DNA of 64,000 nt from Molanna angustata (GCA_963576475.1 OY754978.1:2715364-2779363), one strand, 5' to 3'. Shown: positions 33,395-43,754, counted from the first letter of the stretch. Translations and numbers: made by a program. The notes: generated by a model not told the origin, from the sequence alone.

Positions 33395-33640
33395 ATGTTC
33401 ATTTTATTGCATATACATACGCTAACATTGGATTTTTTTCCCTGTCGGGAGTCAAATCATATTTTTATTGACAAAAACATCTCAATAGAGACGAAGTTGG
33501 AATATTATAGAAGAACCAGGAACTCAAGGCATCTACAGGGCTTACGACCTGTCATCGGCTGGCTTACGTGATCACTTTTTTCGCTTGCGCAACGTTCACC
33601 AATTATGCCTTCTTATTGAGTTCCCTTATCAATGTACTTT
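33395..33640 (+). mobile_element. Foldback element M1, left half
   Basis: CCCTGTCGGGAGTCAAATC, then ATCTCAATAGAGACGAAGTT, ACCAGGAACTCAAGGCATCT, GGCTTACGACCTGTCATCGG and TTCTTATTGAGTTCCCTTAT match the full copy at 43954-44508. The right arm is missing. Confidence 0.7.
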
Positions 33641-33677
33641 CAAAAACTCAACAACTCTATTCCTGTCAATATTAAAC

Positions 33678-33758
33678 CTGGAGGGGCAAGTCCGGTCGAA
33701 TGGAGAAATCGAAGCCCTTAGAACTCCATATGATAATTTGGCCAGACTTGCCCCCCTG
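33678..33758. mobile_element. MITE family M2, short form
   Basis: CTGGAGGGGCAAGTCCGG...GGCCAGACTTGCCCCCCTG: an 81-bp internally deleted relative of 28459-28635. Confidence 0.65.
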
Positions 33759-33782
33759 AGTTTTACATTTACATTTATATTT

Positions 33783-33968
33783 ACTTAGATTTAACTTTTT
33801 GATCGTCAGTTCTTGATGGAATTCCATTTAAATTAATTTATATTTTTAATAAATAAAAATAAAAACGCTTGTTTAAAATTAATTCCACTATTTAAGATAA
33901 ATAGTGGAATTAATTTTAAACAAGCGTTTTTATTTTTATTTTTATTTATTAAAAATATAAATTAATTT
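33783..33968. mobile_element. Inverted dimer of a Penelope-like terminal segment (family P2)
   Basis: A near-perfect hairpin: left arm 33830-33894, loop AGA (33895-33897), right arm 33898-33968, differing mainly by one extra 6-bp unit in the right arm. The left half from 33783 (TTAGATTTAACTTTTTGATC...) is the same as 61022-61134, which runs into the P2 hammerhead-like segment. It is thus two end fragments joined tail to tail. Confidence 0.6.
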
Positions 33969-33969
33969 A

Positions 33970-34394
33970 TATTTACATTTATATTCATAAACACGGCCTC
34001 TTGGCCATTATAAAAATATGGTAAAAATAAAACATGAAACTCGTATTAAACAACACAACAATTAAAAAGAAAAACAGCACAATAATTCATTAAAATACAA
34101 AATCTATCACACAAATCGAAATATTCATAATATGCCCCACTCCGATTCGTCTAATTTATCCGTCTGAATGAGAAATGTCAAAAAGTTAACTGCATTTATA
34201 CGGAACTCATTACGTGCCAAACCGCGTGGATGAAATCCTTTTACACAAGCGCCTGTTGGTTATAGACGTTTTCGTACTCTGAAACGAATCAGAATAGGAC
34301 ACAAATGTCATATATTCATCATATATTATGGATTAATATAAATGGTATAAAAAGGATATTCTAAATATTTATATAGTGGAATTTATGCTTCTTC
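33970..34394. other. Unrecognised DNA
   Basis: Nothing supported. Confidence 0.35.
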
Positions 34395-34760
34395 TTCTTC
34401 TTCGTTTAGTAGACCTGTTGGTCTGTAATTCAAAAACTATGCCTCCTGAGATGACGAATTCCAACTACCCTTGCATCTCTTGCGTGGTCTTCTGGGTAGA
34501 CGGCGACCAGAAGGGATTTCATTTGCTGCTATATACGCAAGTCTATCACTGTCCATTCTGGCTATGTAGTTCCTCCAACGCCTTCTTCTGGATCTACTCC
34601 ACCGAACGATGTCCTCCAGTCCACATCTTTTTCTTCATTGCGAACACGATCTCGGGGAGTTTTTCCAGTGACTGACCTCAGAACCTTAACTTCCGTTGTC
34701 CTTAGGAGCCCCTTGGTTCGTACAATGTCTGCTCGCGTTTCCACAGCATACGTCATGATC
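34395..34760 (-). pseudogene. RTE-like LINE C-terminal tail
   Basis: The minus strand reads MTYAVETRADIVRTKGLLRT, then TEVKVLRSVTGKTPRDRVRN, and after a shift RRRRWRNYIARMDSDRLAYI, then LPRRPRKRCKGSWNSSSQEA and stop. This is the end of a common insect RTE-type LINE (TYAxETRA, TEMKVLRxxxGKTxRDRxRx, WxxHVxRMxxxRLAxIA, RPPKRWxxSWxSxSQE). The 3' end runs into AAGAAGAAGAAG (TTCTTCTTC at 34386), its usual tail. Relative at 36015-36298. Confidence 0.8.
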
Positions 34761-35785
34761 GGAATTTATGCTGAATTTCAAAATTGTGTAACGCTTATAC
34801 ACTTAAGAAATGTTGAAAATACATATAGTATTTTCTTTAGAGACACACTGTTAAAGATTTTTGAATAATTTGGTTTGAAAATGCGGTGTTTAGGTCTATA
34901 TGTCCTTTGAAAGTGTCTAAGAAAGCTCAATAAATTTAATATTGGAATGTGTGAATGAGGCAACATAGGGCCGGTATTACACTCTCAGTTTAAGAGCTAA
35001 ACTCAAGTTTTACAAAAATATAGCGTATTACAGTGTCTGTTTAGGCCTAATCTTCCCTCAAATACGTCACTAAAACGACAAATATTTAACTCAACGTTTC
35101 TGGCGGATTAAGTACTTATTTGTGAGTCAACTGTCATTTCTCGACTCGTTGCTAGGCAACGCGTGTAGTTTCAGTGTTCTATCACTAGAGGCGTTAGTTA
35201 TATCGACGGTGGCGCCACACAACAAAACAAAGTGACAGCCATATTGAAACGAACATGGGCATTTAAAAGCATTCATTCATTCGTCCTTTTCCTCATGACT
35301 AAGGATAGTGGCTGTAGTCCGTCGCCACACGTATGGCCCGCCTCCATGCCAATCTGTTTTGGGCTGAACGCAGAGCACCAGTCACCGAAGACCCCATTGT
35401 GGACTTAACCAAATCGCTCCATCTGGTCGGTGAGCGACCACGAGATCTCCGTCCCTCCACACTGCCCATCAAAACAAGCTTCTCGAGGCAGTCTGGTTCC
35501 CTTCTGGCAATGTGTTCAAAGAATAGAAGGATACGTCCGTAATATATCGTCGATAGACGATCTTCGATCTTTAGCTCGTCTAGAATTAACACATTGGTTC
35601 TTCTGGCTGTCCATGGGATGCGCAACATACGCCTCCAGCACCACATTTCGAAAGCATTGTGGAGCAACAGCCATTGCGCCACATTGCTATGAAATGCTAC
35701 GACCGCGTGTACTGCGCTACGACGCGCTACGATACGCGTAGGCGACGAGTTACCACCAACGCTCACCACGCTACGACAGAGCCGG

Positions 35786-35819
35786 TATATAAGGAGTTCC
35801 CCCGGGTTCACAATCATTC
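35786..35819 (+). promoter_or_regulatory. Core promoter: TATA box and arthropod initiator
   Basis: TATATAAGG starts at 35786 and TCATTC at 35814-35819 matches the arthropod initiator TCAKTY, placing the start A at 35816, 30 bp from the TATA box. No gene follows, so it most likely belongs to a retroelement terminal repeat. Confidence 0.45.
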
Positions 35820-36014
35820 GGTATCAGCCAGACCTCCAGCTACGTCCTTACGCTGCCCAGTCGCCTATTCACAGTTCAAGATCCGCGATCTAAATTTGTA
35901 AACTAGAAATAAGTACATTATATATTTTCATTAAGTAAACCGATTACCATTATATATATAGAAGCACAAACGAAATATTAAACGAGTAAGTTATATTCTT
36001 ATTCTTCTTCTGCT

Positions 36015-36298
36015 TTAGTTAGGACTGTATCCTGTTATTCTCGGAGCCTGCTCTTGTGAAGTGGACGTCCAGCTATCCTTCCATCTTTTGGGTGGTCTTC
36101 CAGGGGGTCTGCCCTTTGTTATCTCCCCATCCGCTGCCATCCTCACCACTCGATCCGAACCCGCTCTCCCCACATGATCTCTCCAGAATCGTCTTCGTGT
36201 TCTTCCCCATCGCACAACATCTTCGACATCACAGATTCTTCTTATCTCCGGGTTCCTTACTCTGTCAAGAAGTGTTACGCCTGCGATGGGTCGTAGAG
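36015..36298 (-). pseudogene. RTE-like LINE C-terminal tail
   Basis: The minus strand reads LRPIAGVTLLDRVRNPEIRR, ICDVEDVVRWGRTRRRFWRD, HVGRAGSDRVVRMAADGEIT and GRPPGRPPKRWKDSWTSTSQ before the stop. All conserved tail motifs of RTE-type LINEs are present and in frame, so this is a fairly young fragment. The 3' end runs into GAAGAAGAATAAG (36000). It lies inside the insertion at 35658-36685. Confidence 0.8.
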
Positions 36299-37020
36299 TC
36301 TTATTACATATTACATCTTTTAATATTTTATATTCTTATTACATCTTTTAATCTCTGTCCAACAATAATTACCTGAGTTTTATTCTGCATTCATTATCAA
36401 TTTGTATACGGTATCGTATGTGCTTGTTTGATCTATACGTGTACCTGGCTATCGGGAGACTCCGATAGACGGTCGCCGAGTATCTATCAAGCGCATATGT
36501 GATATATATAAGCGCATATCAAAGGCGGACACACAGGTTTCATACCTACACGTCCAGCAAACCGGTATTACCACCATCTGCCTGTCGTGGTTCCTGCCGA
36601 CAGGCTTGCATCACCTTGCCCAACTGGTGTGTAAACCCTTACAACCAAAGTGGTAACCTTACCCAAGTGGTAACACAATACAGCTAAAGCATCGATCCTC
36701 TTTCGCTCTGACTCCCTAAGTGTCCATGTTTCCACACCATACAGGATTATCAGAGCCCTGATGATTAAAAGCATTATTTTGCTGAAAAAAAATAAATTTA
36801 CCATACTGGATACTAAAACAATAGTATTTCAAGTCGTAGCGTCCCGTTTTGTAGTTCGTATTATTTGAGGTTATTTAAAATTTGACAGATAATAACCACA
36901 GAAAATGTAAAATATGTCTATAATTGAAGATTTAGTAATTGACTTGTCATATTGCACTGTAATACGGAAGTGGATTCAATCTTCCCTTAACATTAATAAC
37001 AACTGTAATACCGGGCCATA

Positions 37021-37704
37021 GTATGACAGAGATGGATGTAGGTAATGTATGAATAAACGCGAATGGTATAAGCGGGCCTCTTTTGACTTATTAGCTAGGT
37101 AGCCAGACATATGCCAGGCATTTATTATTTATTCCTCAACACAATATATTACATCAGAATCACCAGGCTAACAGTTTACTGAAAGTGAAGACAAGCATGC
37201 TCCGTATTATCGACAAAAAAAAATAAAGTTGCCGGATAAGTATTGTTGTCAGGGGGCGGGGGTGCAACAATGACTCGTCGAGTTGGACACTATCTTCAGC
37301 AATGAAGAAAACAAACAAGAAGAAGAATATCATTATTTTATTTTCAATCTTGTCTTCGTATCACTGAAGCGACGCGACGTGTGATACGACCTTAAATATA
37401 TTTTTATAATTTATTCATCACACTTGAAGGGTATTTTCGCGCCTATTGCTTGTCGCCATGGTTATATTTTTTTTTGTTATTCGGTCAACGTATTTAATAT
37501 GGCGGAAAGGAAAAACACCCACACACCCTCCGGTCGGCCATCTTGTTTCAGAAAAAAAACAGTAATACTTTGCAGATCGAAATTCTTTGGTATGCGGATC
37601 GTTTGAAAATAAAAAGAAGGGGTCGTTGCCAACACTAAACTTTTATTGGTTTATTATGTTATTTATCGTTGAACGATATAAAAATATTGACTGTAGGCTA
37701 GCAA
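37021..37704. other. Unrecognised DNA
   Basis: A 60-codon frame at 37424-37606 (with MAERKNTHTPSGRPS inside) has no known motif. No gene is called. Confidence 0.3.
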
Positions 37705-37802
37705 ATAAATAAGCAGAGGAGAAATAATTTAAATTAATTTCTCACGCTTATAATATTGCTTTTATGGGCTGGAAACACTGGTTAGTTAGAAGAAATTGCC
37801 AT
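37705..37802 (+). repeat. SINE A body fragment
   Basis: GCAGAGGAGAAATAATTTAA...GGGCTGGAAACACTGGTTAG and GAAATTGCCATATG match 41810-41890. Confidence 0.7.
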
Positions 37803-37842
37803 ATGTTTAGTTATTATGTATGTAATTTATTTATGATGGTGA

Positions 37843-38785
37843 TCCAATTTTATTCTCTTAACAAATCGACAAAGTATCAAGCCAAGGTACGCGAGAATTG
37901 TATGCAGGGTCTATATTTTTCACTGTATTTTCAAATTTGATGTCAAAAAACACCAACTTCGCAGCATATATGTTCTATACATGGATTTCCTCAGAATTCT
38001 GAGTAGAAAATGAAGTGTGTATGTCCCTTTTAACTTTTGATACGCTCAATTTACAAACCCCAAAATTTCAGATTATATAATATACATTATATAATATTAT
38101 AAAAGTAGTTGTAGGCCTATAAAACTTTTATAATAAGAATTTTGAATTTTTGTTTCAGTCAGGGGTTATCAACTTTTGAATTTTTACTTTAGTATAAGCT
38201 AAAACCCTGAAAATTGGTATAAATATAGACAAATACATATACGAAAATTTGTTTTTTTTTTAAAAAAAAAAAAAATCCAGAGTATCTCAATAAAAACATT
38301 TTTTTATACTTAATAAATTTATGTGTTAGACTGCCTATATTTCCAAAGTTTTTTAAAATATCGAAAAAATTCAAAATACCCCAATTAGATAATTTAATTT
38401 GCTATAAAAATTATTAACATTGTAGTGGTATATTGTGACGACATTGTTTCATACAATTTGTAAGGCAGTATACACTACACAATATCTACGAGCACTTAAT
38501 TTAATACTTTTAATACTTTAATACTTTTAATTTAATACTTTTAATACTTATAATACTTTTCTACAAACATACATACATACTATCACGCTGTTTTCATATT
38601 CTGGGTAGGAAAAAAGTTTAACCTCCATACTATCCTATCCTGATATACACACCCACATGTTTTATATAGAAATCAAAATAATATTTATAAATTTGTTTTA
38701 GTGTTTGTAGTTTGATACGTATTTTTCAACTATACATAATTTAGCCATCGACATTTGGATCTCATAATGTGTTATATGCAACTAG
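37843..38785 (+). mobile_element. Helitron H1, copy G, nearly full length
   Basis: Starts A|TCCAATTTTATTCTC and ends with CATTTGGATCTCATAATGTG and TATATGCAACTAG|T. The left subterminal repeat is partly lost and the right one mutated (ATCGACATTTGGAT), so this is an older copy. Confidence 0.75.
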
Positions 38786-38863
38786 TAATAAAAATTTAAT
38801 TTGTGTACAAAATCGTAGGAATATTTGACATATTGCCTGAGAAGCTATTCAATACAATAAAAA

Positions 38864-39061
38864 ATGTCCGGTAAACTAAGTTCCGGTAAACAGCGGACTT
38901 GGAGGTCGAATAAAAAAATATTATTAAAAAATCCTCCTATAAATAAATCAATTCAGTCAACTATTGATCTGAAATTGGGAGAACTTTTGGTAGATTTTTT
39001 TACGACAGACAATCTGCGGTACAAATCGTATCTTATTACCAAACTGTCGAAGAAAATCTGA
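38864..39061 (+). CDS. 65-codon open frame, unknown
   Basis: Starts MSGKLSSGKQRTWRSNKK, lysine-rich, ends FTTDNLRYKSYLITKLSKKI at TGA. It lies between a Helitron and the Penelope terminal repeat. No similarity to a known family can be seen, and it may be chance. Confidence 0.12.
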   Translation: MSGKLSSGKQRTWRSNKKILLKNPPINKSIQSTIDLKLGELLVDFFTTDNLRYKSYLITKLSKKI

Positions 39062-39350
39062 CGATAAAAATATACCTACCCAAAAATGCTTCGTTGAAAG
39101 TTGAGGTTTTCTCGAGATACATATTATATTTTGCTCTTTCAACCAATATCACTAAATGAAGATATATTACAAATGTAAAAAAATGCTTAGTATTAGTTCT
39201 ATTGAAATTTATTTGATTATCGACGCGTTTCGTGCAAGGCACATCGTCAGAATAATACTCTACAAAACTGAGACTAGTGGTTATATATAAAATTTATGTA
39301 CATAACAGGTGTATAAAAATATTGGTTTTTGAACAGTTGAAAAAATAAGT
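39040..39350 (-). mobile_element. Penelope-like terminal repeat (family P1)
   Basis: Inverse copy of 1460-1700. On the minus strand it follows the P1 coding remnant and contains the hammerhead motif at 39216-39256. Confidence 0.65.
39216..39256 (-). ncRNA. Small hammerhead ribozyme motif, intact core
   Basis: Minus strand: stem I AUUAUU (39256-39251) pairs with GAUAAU (39221-39216); CUGACGA at 39250-39244; stem II GUGC (39242-39239), loop CUU, GCAC (39235-39232); GAAA at 39231-39228; self-complementary ACGCGU (39228-39223); GUC ending at 39222. Every conserved hammerhead position is present. The one departure from the textbook shape is a single U between CUGACGA and stem II, and stem III is only the palindrome. 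Compared with 1532-1572 only stem II changes, from mismatched to fully paired. Confidence 0.68.
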
Positions 39351-39599
39351 TATATAATGCAAATGAACCTATACAAATCTATGTTTTGATACAATGAAAG
39401 TAGTTGGGTCCATTAGGTCTGTAACAAAAGAAAACGACAGCAGTAAAAATCGAAAGGTAAATAATATTGTATTTTTATTGGTTTATTGTCATCTTTTAAG
39501 AGTGTTGTTAAAACCAATGTATTTCATAGATATTTGGTTTGGTAGTTATAATTTTAAACAGCTTAGTTTTAATCTTAATGCATTTAACAACAAAGGAAG

Positions 39600-40290
39600 G
39601 TATATGTCTGTCTAACCCATCGGTTTCAATAATGGTGAATATGTATGATCATTTTGTTTATTGATGAGTAATTTTTGTGCATCCTTTTTTTACTGTTTAT
39701 TTCTAATATTTCTAGTCGGTCAAGTTTTCTTCCTTTTATTTCCTTATATTTATAATATTGTCACTATGAAATTGGTAGTTGTTTTCGTTCATATGTTCTG
39801 CAAAATTTGAGGTGTCTTTCTTTAATCTAATGCATGCCATGTGTTCTTTAATTCTAGTTTTAAAGGCACGGCCTGTTATTCCAATATATTACATATGTTC
39901 CCGTACAATTTAGTTCATAAATTCCACTGTTATCTAACTGTTCAACCTTGTCTTTATTATTTATTAACAATTTACCTTATGTATTTTTTTTTGTATTTGG
40001 ATTAGAAAATGCAATATTATTTCCGTTTTTTTAATGACTCTGCTAATATTTGCTGTGGCATCTCCAATATATGATAATTTTACCCATTTATTAGATTTTT
40101 CGATTAAATTTGTTGGAACTGGTGCAATATTTTTAAACAATAACTTCTTTTTGTTTTTAAATATCAGATTGTCTATTAAGTTTTCGTTGTAACCATTATT
40201 ATATGCTAACGTTTTAATTGTTTTTAATTTATCTAAATATTTATTTTGACTATGTGGTACGTGTGAATTAGTGAGTGGAAAATGGATAAT
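39600..40290 (-). pseudogene. Penelope-like retroelement, C-terminal part with GIY-YIG nuclease, broken
   Basis: The minus strand, with several shifts, reads LKTIKTLAYNNGYNENLIDN, then FKNIAPVPTNLIEKSNKWVK, then LSYIGDATANISRVIKKT, then KVEQLDNSGIYELNC, YIGITGRAFKTRIKEHMACI, RLKKDTSNFAEHMNENNYQF and lastly GRKLDRLEILEIN. GIY...YIG and the R...EH spacing identify the GIY-YIG endonuclease that follows the reverse transcriptase in Penelope-like elements. The RT domain itself lies upstream and is missing. Shifts occur near 39890, 39985 and 39790, so it is inactive. The P1 terminal repeat with a hammerhead follows on the same strand. Confidence 0.72.
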
Positions 40291-40810
40291 TTATGTGACA
40301 TATGATGGCGGGAATTATTGTGATAATAATCACTACATGTATAAATAATTCAACATCTTTTTCAGTAGTTGGCAATAGCAAATTGCATTACATCGACAAT
40401 CATATTGCAAGGTTAAATAAAAAAAATATCTCTTGTTTCGATGCAAAAATCTCGATACAGTAAAAACAATATTGATTCAATCTATGTATGATATGAAATC
40501 AAAATGGCTGACGAAGTGTTTGCAACATCATGCAATGTTTATTTTGTAAATGAAATAGGCAGCATGTGTCTCTTTTGGTCGTTTGTTTTTCCTATTTCCA
40601 ATCACATCCTGTCCTTCCCGTTCTATCCTTCCCCTCCCGCCCTGACCCAATATCCCTCGAACTATATAATTGATCGGAGCAGAGAAGCTACAAAATATAT
40701 TTGCACCCAACGAAATAGGCCACACAGAGCGACATAAGCTACGATTTTAGGCCAGAGCATTGGTACATAAAGTGAGGTGGAACGGAGGTATACCAAACAT
40801 ATTTAATGTT
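40291..40810. other. Unrecognised DNA
   Basis: An open frame at 40504-40737 starts MADEVFATSCNVYFVNEIGS, without a recognisable domain; not called. Confidence 0.3.
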
Positions 40811-40814
40811 TAAA

Positions 40815-40965
40815 TGGGTTGTGGCAAAGAACGGGCACTGAATTAGTAATCCAGTGGTCGCGAGTTCGAATTCTGCCACGACAGGTATCTGTTCACCTAT
40901 GCTGAATTTGGGGAATGAATATGTACTTGTTTCAAGGACATATGTATTCATTCTTATTGACAATT
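40815..40965 (+). mobile_element. SINE family C
   Basis: TAGTAATCCAGTGGTCGCGA, GAGTTCGAATTCTGCC (B box) and TATGTACTTGTTTCAAGGAC match 32788-32950. The head is more mutated. Confidence 0.7.
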
Positions 40966-40967
40966 TT

Positions 40968-41255
40968 TTTAATATCTCAATAGAGACCAAGTTGGGATAT
41001 TATAGAAGAACCAGGATCTCATAGCACCAACAGGGCTTGCGACCTGTCACCGGCTGGTTTACGTGATCACTTTATGCGCTTGCGCAACGTTCACCAATTA
41101 TGCCTTCTTATTGAGTTCCCTTATCAATGGAATTTGTGGGATCTGTTCTCATATTAGAATAATGAGAAAAGATCGCCTGAAAATAGGATATTATTACTAT
41201 TGCCATCTATGAAGTAACGAAGAAACCTTTTTGTAACGCCATCTATTGAGAATTT
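40968..41255 (+). mobile_element. Foldback element M1, left half and centre
   Basis: ATCTCAATAGAGACCAAGTT, GGCTTGCGACCTGTCACCGG, CGCTTGCGCAACGTTCACCA and the centre TTGCCATCTATGAAGTAACG, then AACGCCATCTATTGAG. The right arm is missing. Confidence 0.65.
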
Positions 41256-41731
41256 TCTGAAAGTAGGTATTTGATATATTATAAGCTGTATTATTTATAA
41301 CGATTTTGGAATGATAAAAAAATGAAATAAGTTGAACTTTAAAGTTTACCCAATATGTTAACACTGAAATTAAAATAATTGTTTTTTTTTCTTTGTCATA
41401 TAAAACTGGCAACCCCTCCGTTATTTTTTTCACCACATCGTTCTTACAAATTCCCTGAAAACGATCGTTAGTGTCGAAACGTGTGATCTCTATTATAATT
41501 GGTATGTTGGTATGATCGATTTTCCATTTGAGATAACGTTGTGGTCCATAACCAGCCTCCCAAGAGGTATTAACAAGATACTGTCACCTCTCTCTCACTA
41601 CACCATTAAGTCACCATGGCAATCTATTTATAAAACTTTTTCTTCTCGCAAACAACCAGAATAATATTTTATATACTCATCTTCACAAATAAGGACACAT
41701 CACGGTCCAATAATCTATAGATATGACATAA
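41256..41731. other. Unrecognised DNA
   Basis: Contains CCCTGAAAACGATCGTTAGT followed by GTCGAAACGTGTG at about 41452-41484, reminiscent of a decayed Penelope terminal motif, but the pairing does not hold. Confidence 0.3.
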
Positions 41732-41950
41732 GCCGACCGCCGTGGCACAGTTGGCAAACCGTTTGGTTTCTGTACGGGGGGACCTGGGTTGGATCCCCAG
41801 CAGAGGAGAAATTTATTTAAATTAATTTACTCACGCTAATATTGCTTCTCTGGGCTGGAAACACTGGCTATTTGGAAGAAATTGCCATATGGTAATAAAC
41901 TTGCCATTTGCGCAGGGTGCAAGGAAGTGTTAATCATCATCATCATAAGC
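41732..41950 (+). mobile_element. SINE family A (tRNA-derived), full length
   Basis: Head with A-box-like TGGCACAGTTGGCAAACC and B-box-like GGGTTGGATCCCC; body GAGGAGAAATTTATTTAAA, GGGCTGGAAACACTGGCTAT, GAAATTGCCATATGGTAATA and GCGCAGGGTGCAAGG; the tail is (ATC)n. Reference for the partial copies at 81, 12935, 13845 and 37705. Confidence 0.8.
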
Positions 41951-42039
41951 AAATAATTTTGATACAATACGCGTGACTGTATACCAATACGGCAATCAAT
42001 ATAACGTATCTATTTGAATATTTTCGGAATGGTTCGGAA

Positions 42040-42680
42040 TGAAAATTATAATTTGACTGCTGCTTAAGATCTTGGCATGATTTAGGTGACCACAGGAGAA
42101 AATATTATTATTATTATTTATTTATAGGCAGGCAGCCAAGGCTGATGTGCCTATATTCACTGTCGAATTTTATTATTTGGCTGTAACTATTTTGCTTTGT
42201 CCAAAAAAAAGTCCAGTTTATTCTTGAAAATATTAACATTTTCAGCATCCAAAACATGTTGGGGCAGTTTATTCCAAGTACCTATTCACCACTCTATTTG
42301 AAAGAAAATGCCTTCGAGGATTTGTCGAGAACTCACAAGTTTTAAGCTATGGCCACGCAAATTAGTGTTATGACTATATTGAAAGAGATTTTTCATGTTT
42401 ATACAGTACAAGATTATTTTCTTCGCCTGCGTTGATTTGTACTCTCACATATATTATGAAAAAAATATGTTTCCATGGATTCAGGTAGGAAATATTTTTT
42501 TTTGATGATCTATGATGAATTCTAACTATAATTTGATCGCTCCTTAAGATCGTCGCATAATTAAGATGACCACAGAAGAAATTGCACAAAACAATTTTTT
42601 TCGCCTGCGTTGATTTCTGCTCTCACTGTATGTACCTATTATTAAAAAAATGTCATGGATTCCGGGGAAAAATATTATCA
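42040..42680. repeat. Two-unit tandem duplication, first unit split by a LINE
   Basis: Unit 1: ATTATAATTTGACTGCTGCT...GACCACAGGAGAAAATATT, then, beyond the LINE at 42110-42412, TTTTCTTCGCCTGCGTTGAT. Unit 2: CTATAATTTGATCGCTCCTT...GACCACAGAAGAAATT and TTTTTTCGCCTGCGTTGATT without interruption. Confidence 0.7.
42110..42412 (-). pseudogene. CR1/jockey-like LINE 3' end
   Basis: The minus strand reads HNTNLRGHSLKLVSSRQ, then, with shifts, NRVVNRYL and NKLPQHVLDAENVNIFKNKL, then DFFLDKAK and stop: the standard finish of many insect LINE polyproteins (FSNRVVNxWNxLPxxVLxAxxVNxFKxxLDxxL). The tail is (TAA)n-like (TTATTATTATTATTTATTTA on the plus strand). Very short copy, about 300 bp. Confidence 0.8.
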
Positions 42681-43754
42681 AGTATAAATATTCCTCTACT
42701 TGTTCTACTTTGTTCTAGTTATACTTTGAGTTAAGTATAATATGTTTTTCCGAGAAGCAAATTCTTATACTAATATTCTAAGGTAAAGACGTTTACCTTT
42801 TAAAAATTCATTTACACTAAATACTCAAGAACAAACTATGCAAACAACACTTTTATTAACCGCAGCTGCAATATGTACAATAACCTTAATCATAAGACAG
42901 ATATTTTTAACAATAGCCTACAATTATTAAAAAAACAATTATCATCAATATTATAATGAATACTTTATGTACCAAATTGTATAATTTTTGGTATGTCCAA
43001 TACTATATTAATATGACAACTCACCCTTTCCTCCTCTCCTAACTTTCTTCATTTCCCACCCTCGCTTCATAAAATACACACACATCACAATTGTACACTT
43101 ACACCACACTTTTGTCTTTGAATTTGTACTGAATTGTCTTTATTATATAATATCAATCTGTGGAACAATGTAATTGGCTTACTTTCCTGATTATAATTTT
43201 TTTTTATTAATGTAAAATATGTAACAGCTGTTTTGTTTCCCAAAATAAAATAAATAAATAAAAAAATATTAAAGCAACAACACAACTTTGTTAAATACCA
43301 CTTTTTTATTTATATAGTAGGTACTACTAGTTTTAAGAACGACCGTTCTCTTCCTCAGAGGAGGTAAAACTCGAGTGATGTTGTTTATTTTAATATTTTT
43401 TAAATACTTTTACTATTATATAAATGTGTTATTAATTTCCGATTTAAACATGGCCTAAAATCTTAGCTTATATCAGCTCTGTATATTCTTTACTCCGTGG
43501 GACTCATAATAATATCAATAAACGGCTTTTGTTTTCAGGTTCATCCACCTAAAATAGAAATCTGTATGGATTTGACGCAGTTCACAGTCCATTAAAGCAA
43601 TAATAATGGTGGAAATATTTTGTTATAACCACATGATGAGCTCAAATTTTACACGACTAGTTTCGAGAGAGAACTCCTCCCAACGACATGTGAATTATGT
43701 TTCTATAATGTTGTATTGAATGTGATGCTAACAGGTACCTACAAATTTAACACG
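42681..43754. other. AT-rich DNA, nothing recognised
   Basis: A T/C-rich stretch, CACCCTTTCCTCCTCTCC at about 43023, resembles LINE 3' UTR sequence. No gene. Confidence 0.35.

Larger units (their letters stand above)
35658..36685 (+). mobile_element. 1.03-kb insertion inside LINE X, possible LTR fragments
   Basis: AAAGCAT occurs at both borders (35651-35657, 36686-36692), though the LINE would carry it once. The insert begins TGTGGAGCAACAG. Its first 340 bp contain a good core promoter (35786-35819), as an LTR would. The last 300 bp have another TATA-like stretch (GTGATATATATAAGCG near 36500). The two ends are not copies of each other, so a complete LTR pair is not shown. A piece of an RTE LINE sits in the middle. 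Confidence 0.45.
35274..36764 (-). pseudogene. LINE C-terminal fragment (family X) split by an insertion
   Basis: The minus strand starts at about 36764 with RALIILYGVETWTLRESERK and RIDA, is broken by 35658-36685, and resumes with AFEMWCWRRMLRIPWTARRT, NVLILDELKIEDRL, IARREPDCLEKLVLMG, then RSRGRSPTRWSDLVKS and ends near 35299. DAFEMWCWRRMLxIPWTxRRTN is diagnostic for one widespread insect LINE family; a second copy lies at 52633-53110. An 11-bp duplication TTAAAAGCATT (35263-35273 and 36765-36775) flanks the LINE, and its 3' end is (GAAT)n. It is 5' truncated as usual. Confidence 0.75.
34968..37017. mobile_element. PIF/Harbinger-like element, non-autonomous, with nested insertions
   Basis: Ends are inverted repeats: GGGCCGGTATTACA (34968) and TGTAATACCGGGCC (ending 37017). 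A second inverted pair, CGTATTACAGTG (near 35028) and CACTGTAATACG (near 36954), lies inside. The 3-bp ATA occurs outside both ends (34965-34967, 37018-37020). GG-rich ends with a 3-bp duplication are the Harbinger pattern. Without the LINE at 35274-36764 and its flanking duplication, the element is only about 550 bp and has no transposase. Confidence 0.65.

Noticed and set aside
40504..40737. Possible small host gene (MADEVFATSC...)
   Set aside because: No domain, no splice signals and no conservation evidence; SINE C follows directly.
41452..41484. Another hammerhead motif (CTGAAAA...GAAAC)
   Set aside because: The stems do not pair and there is no cleavage triplet in the right place.
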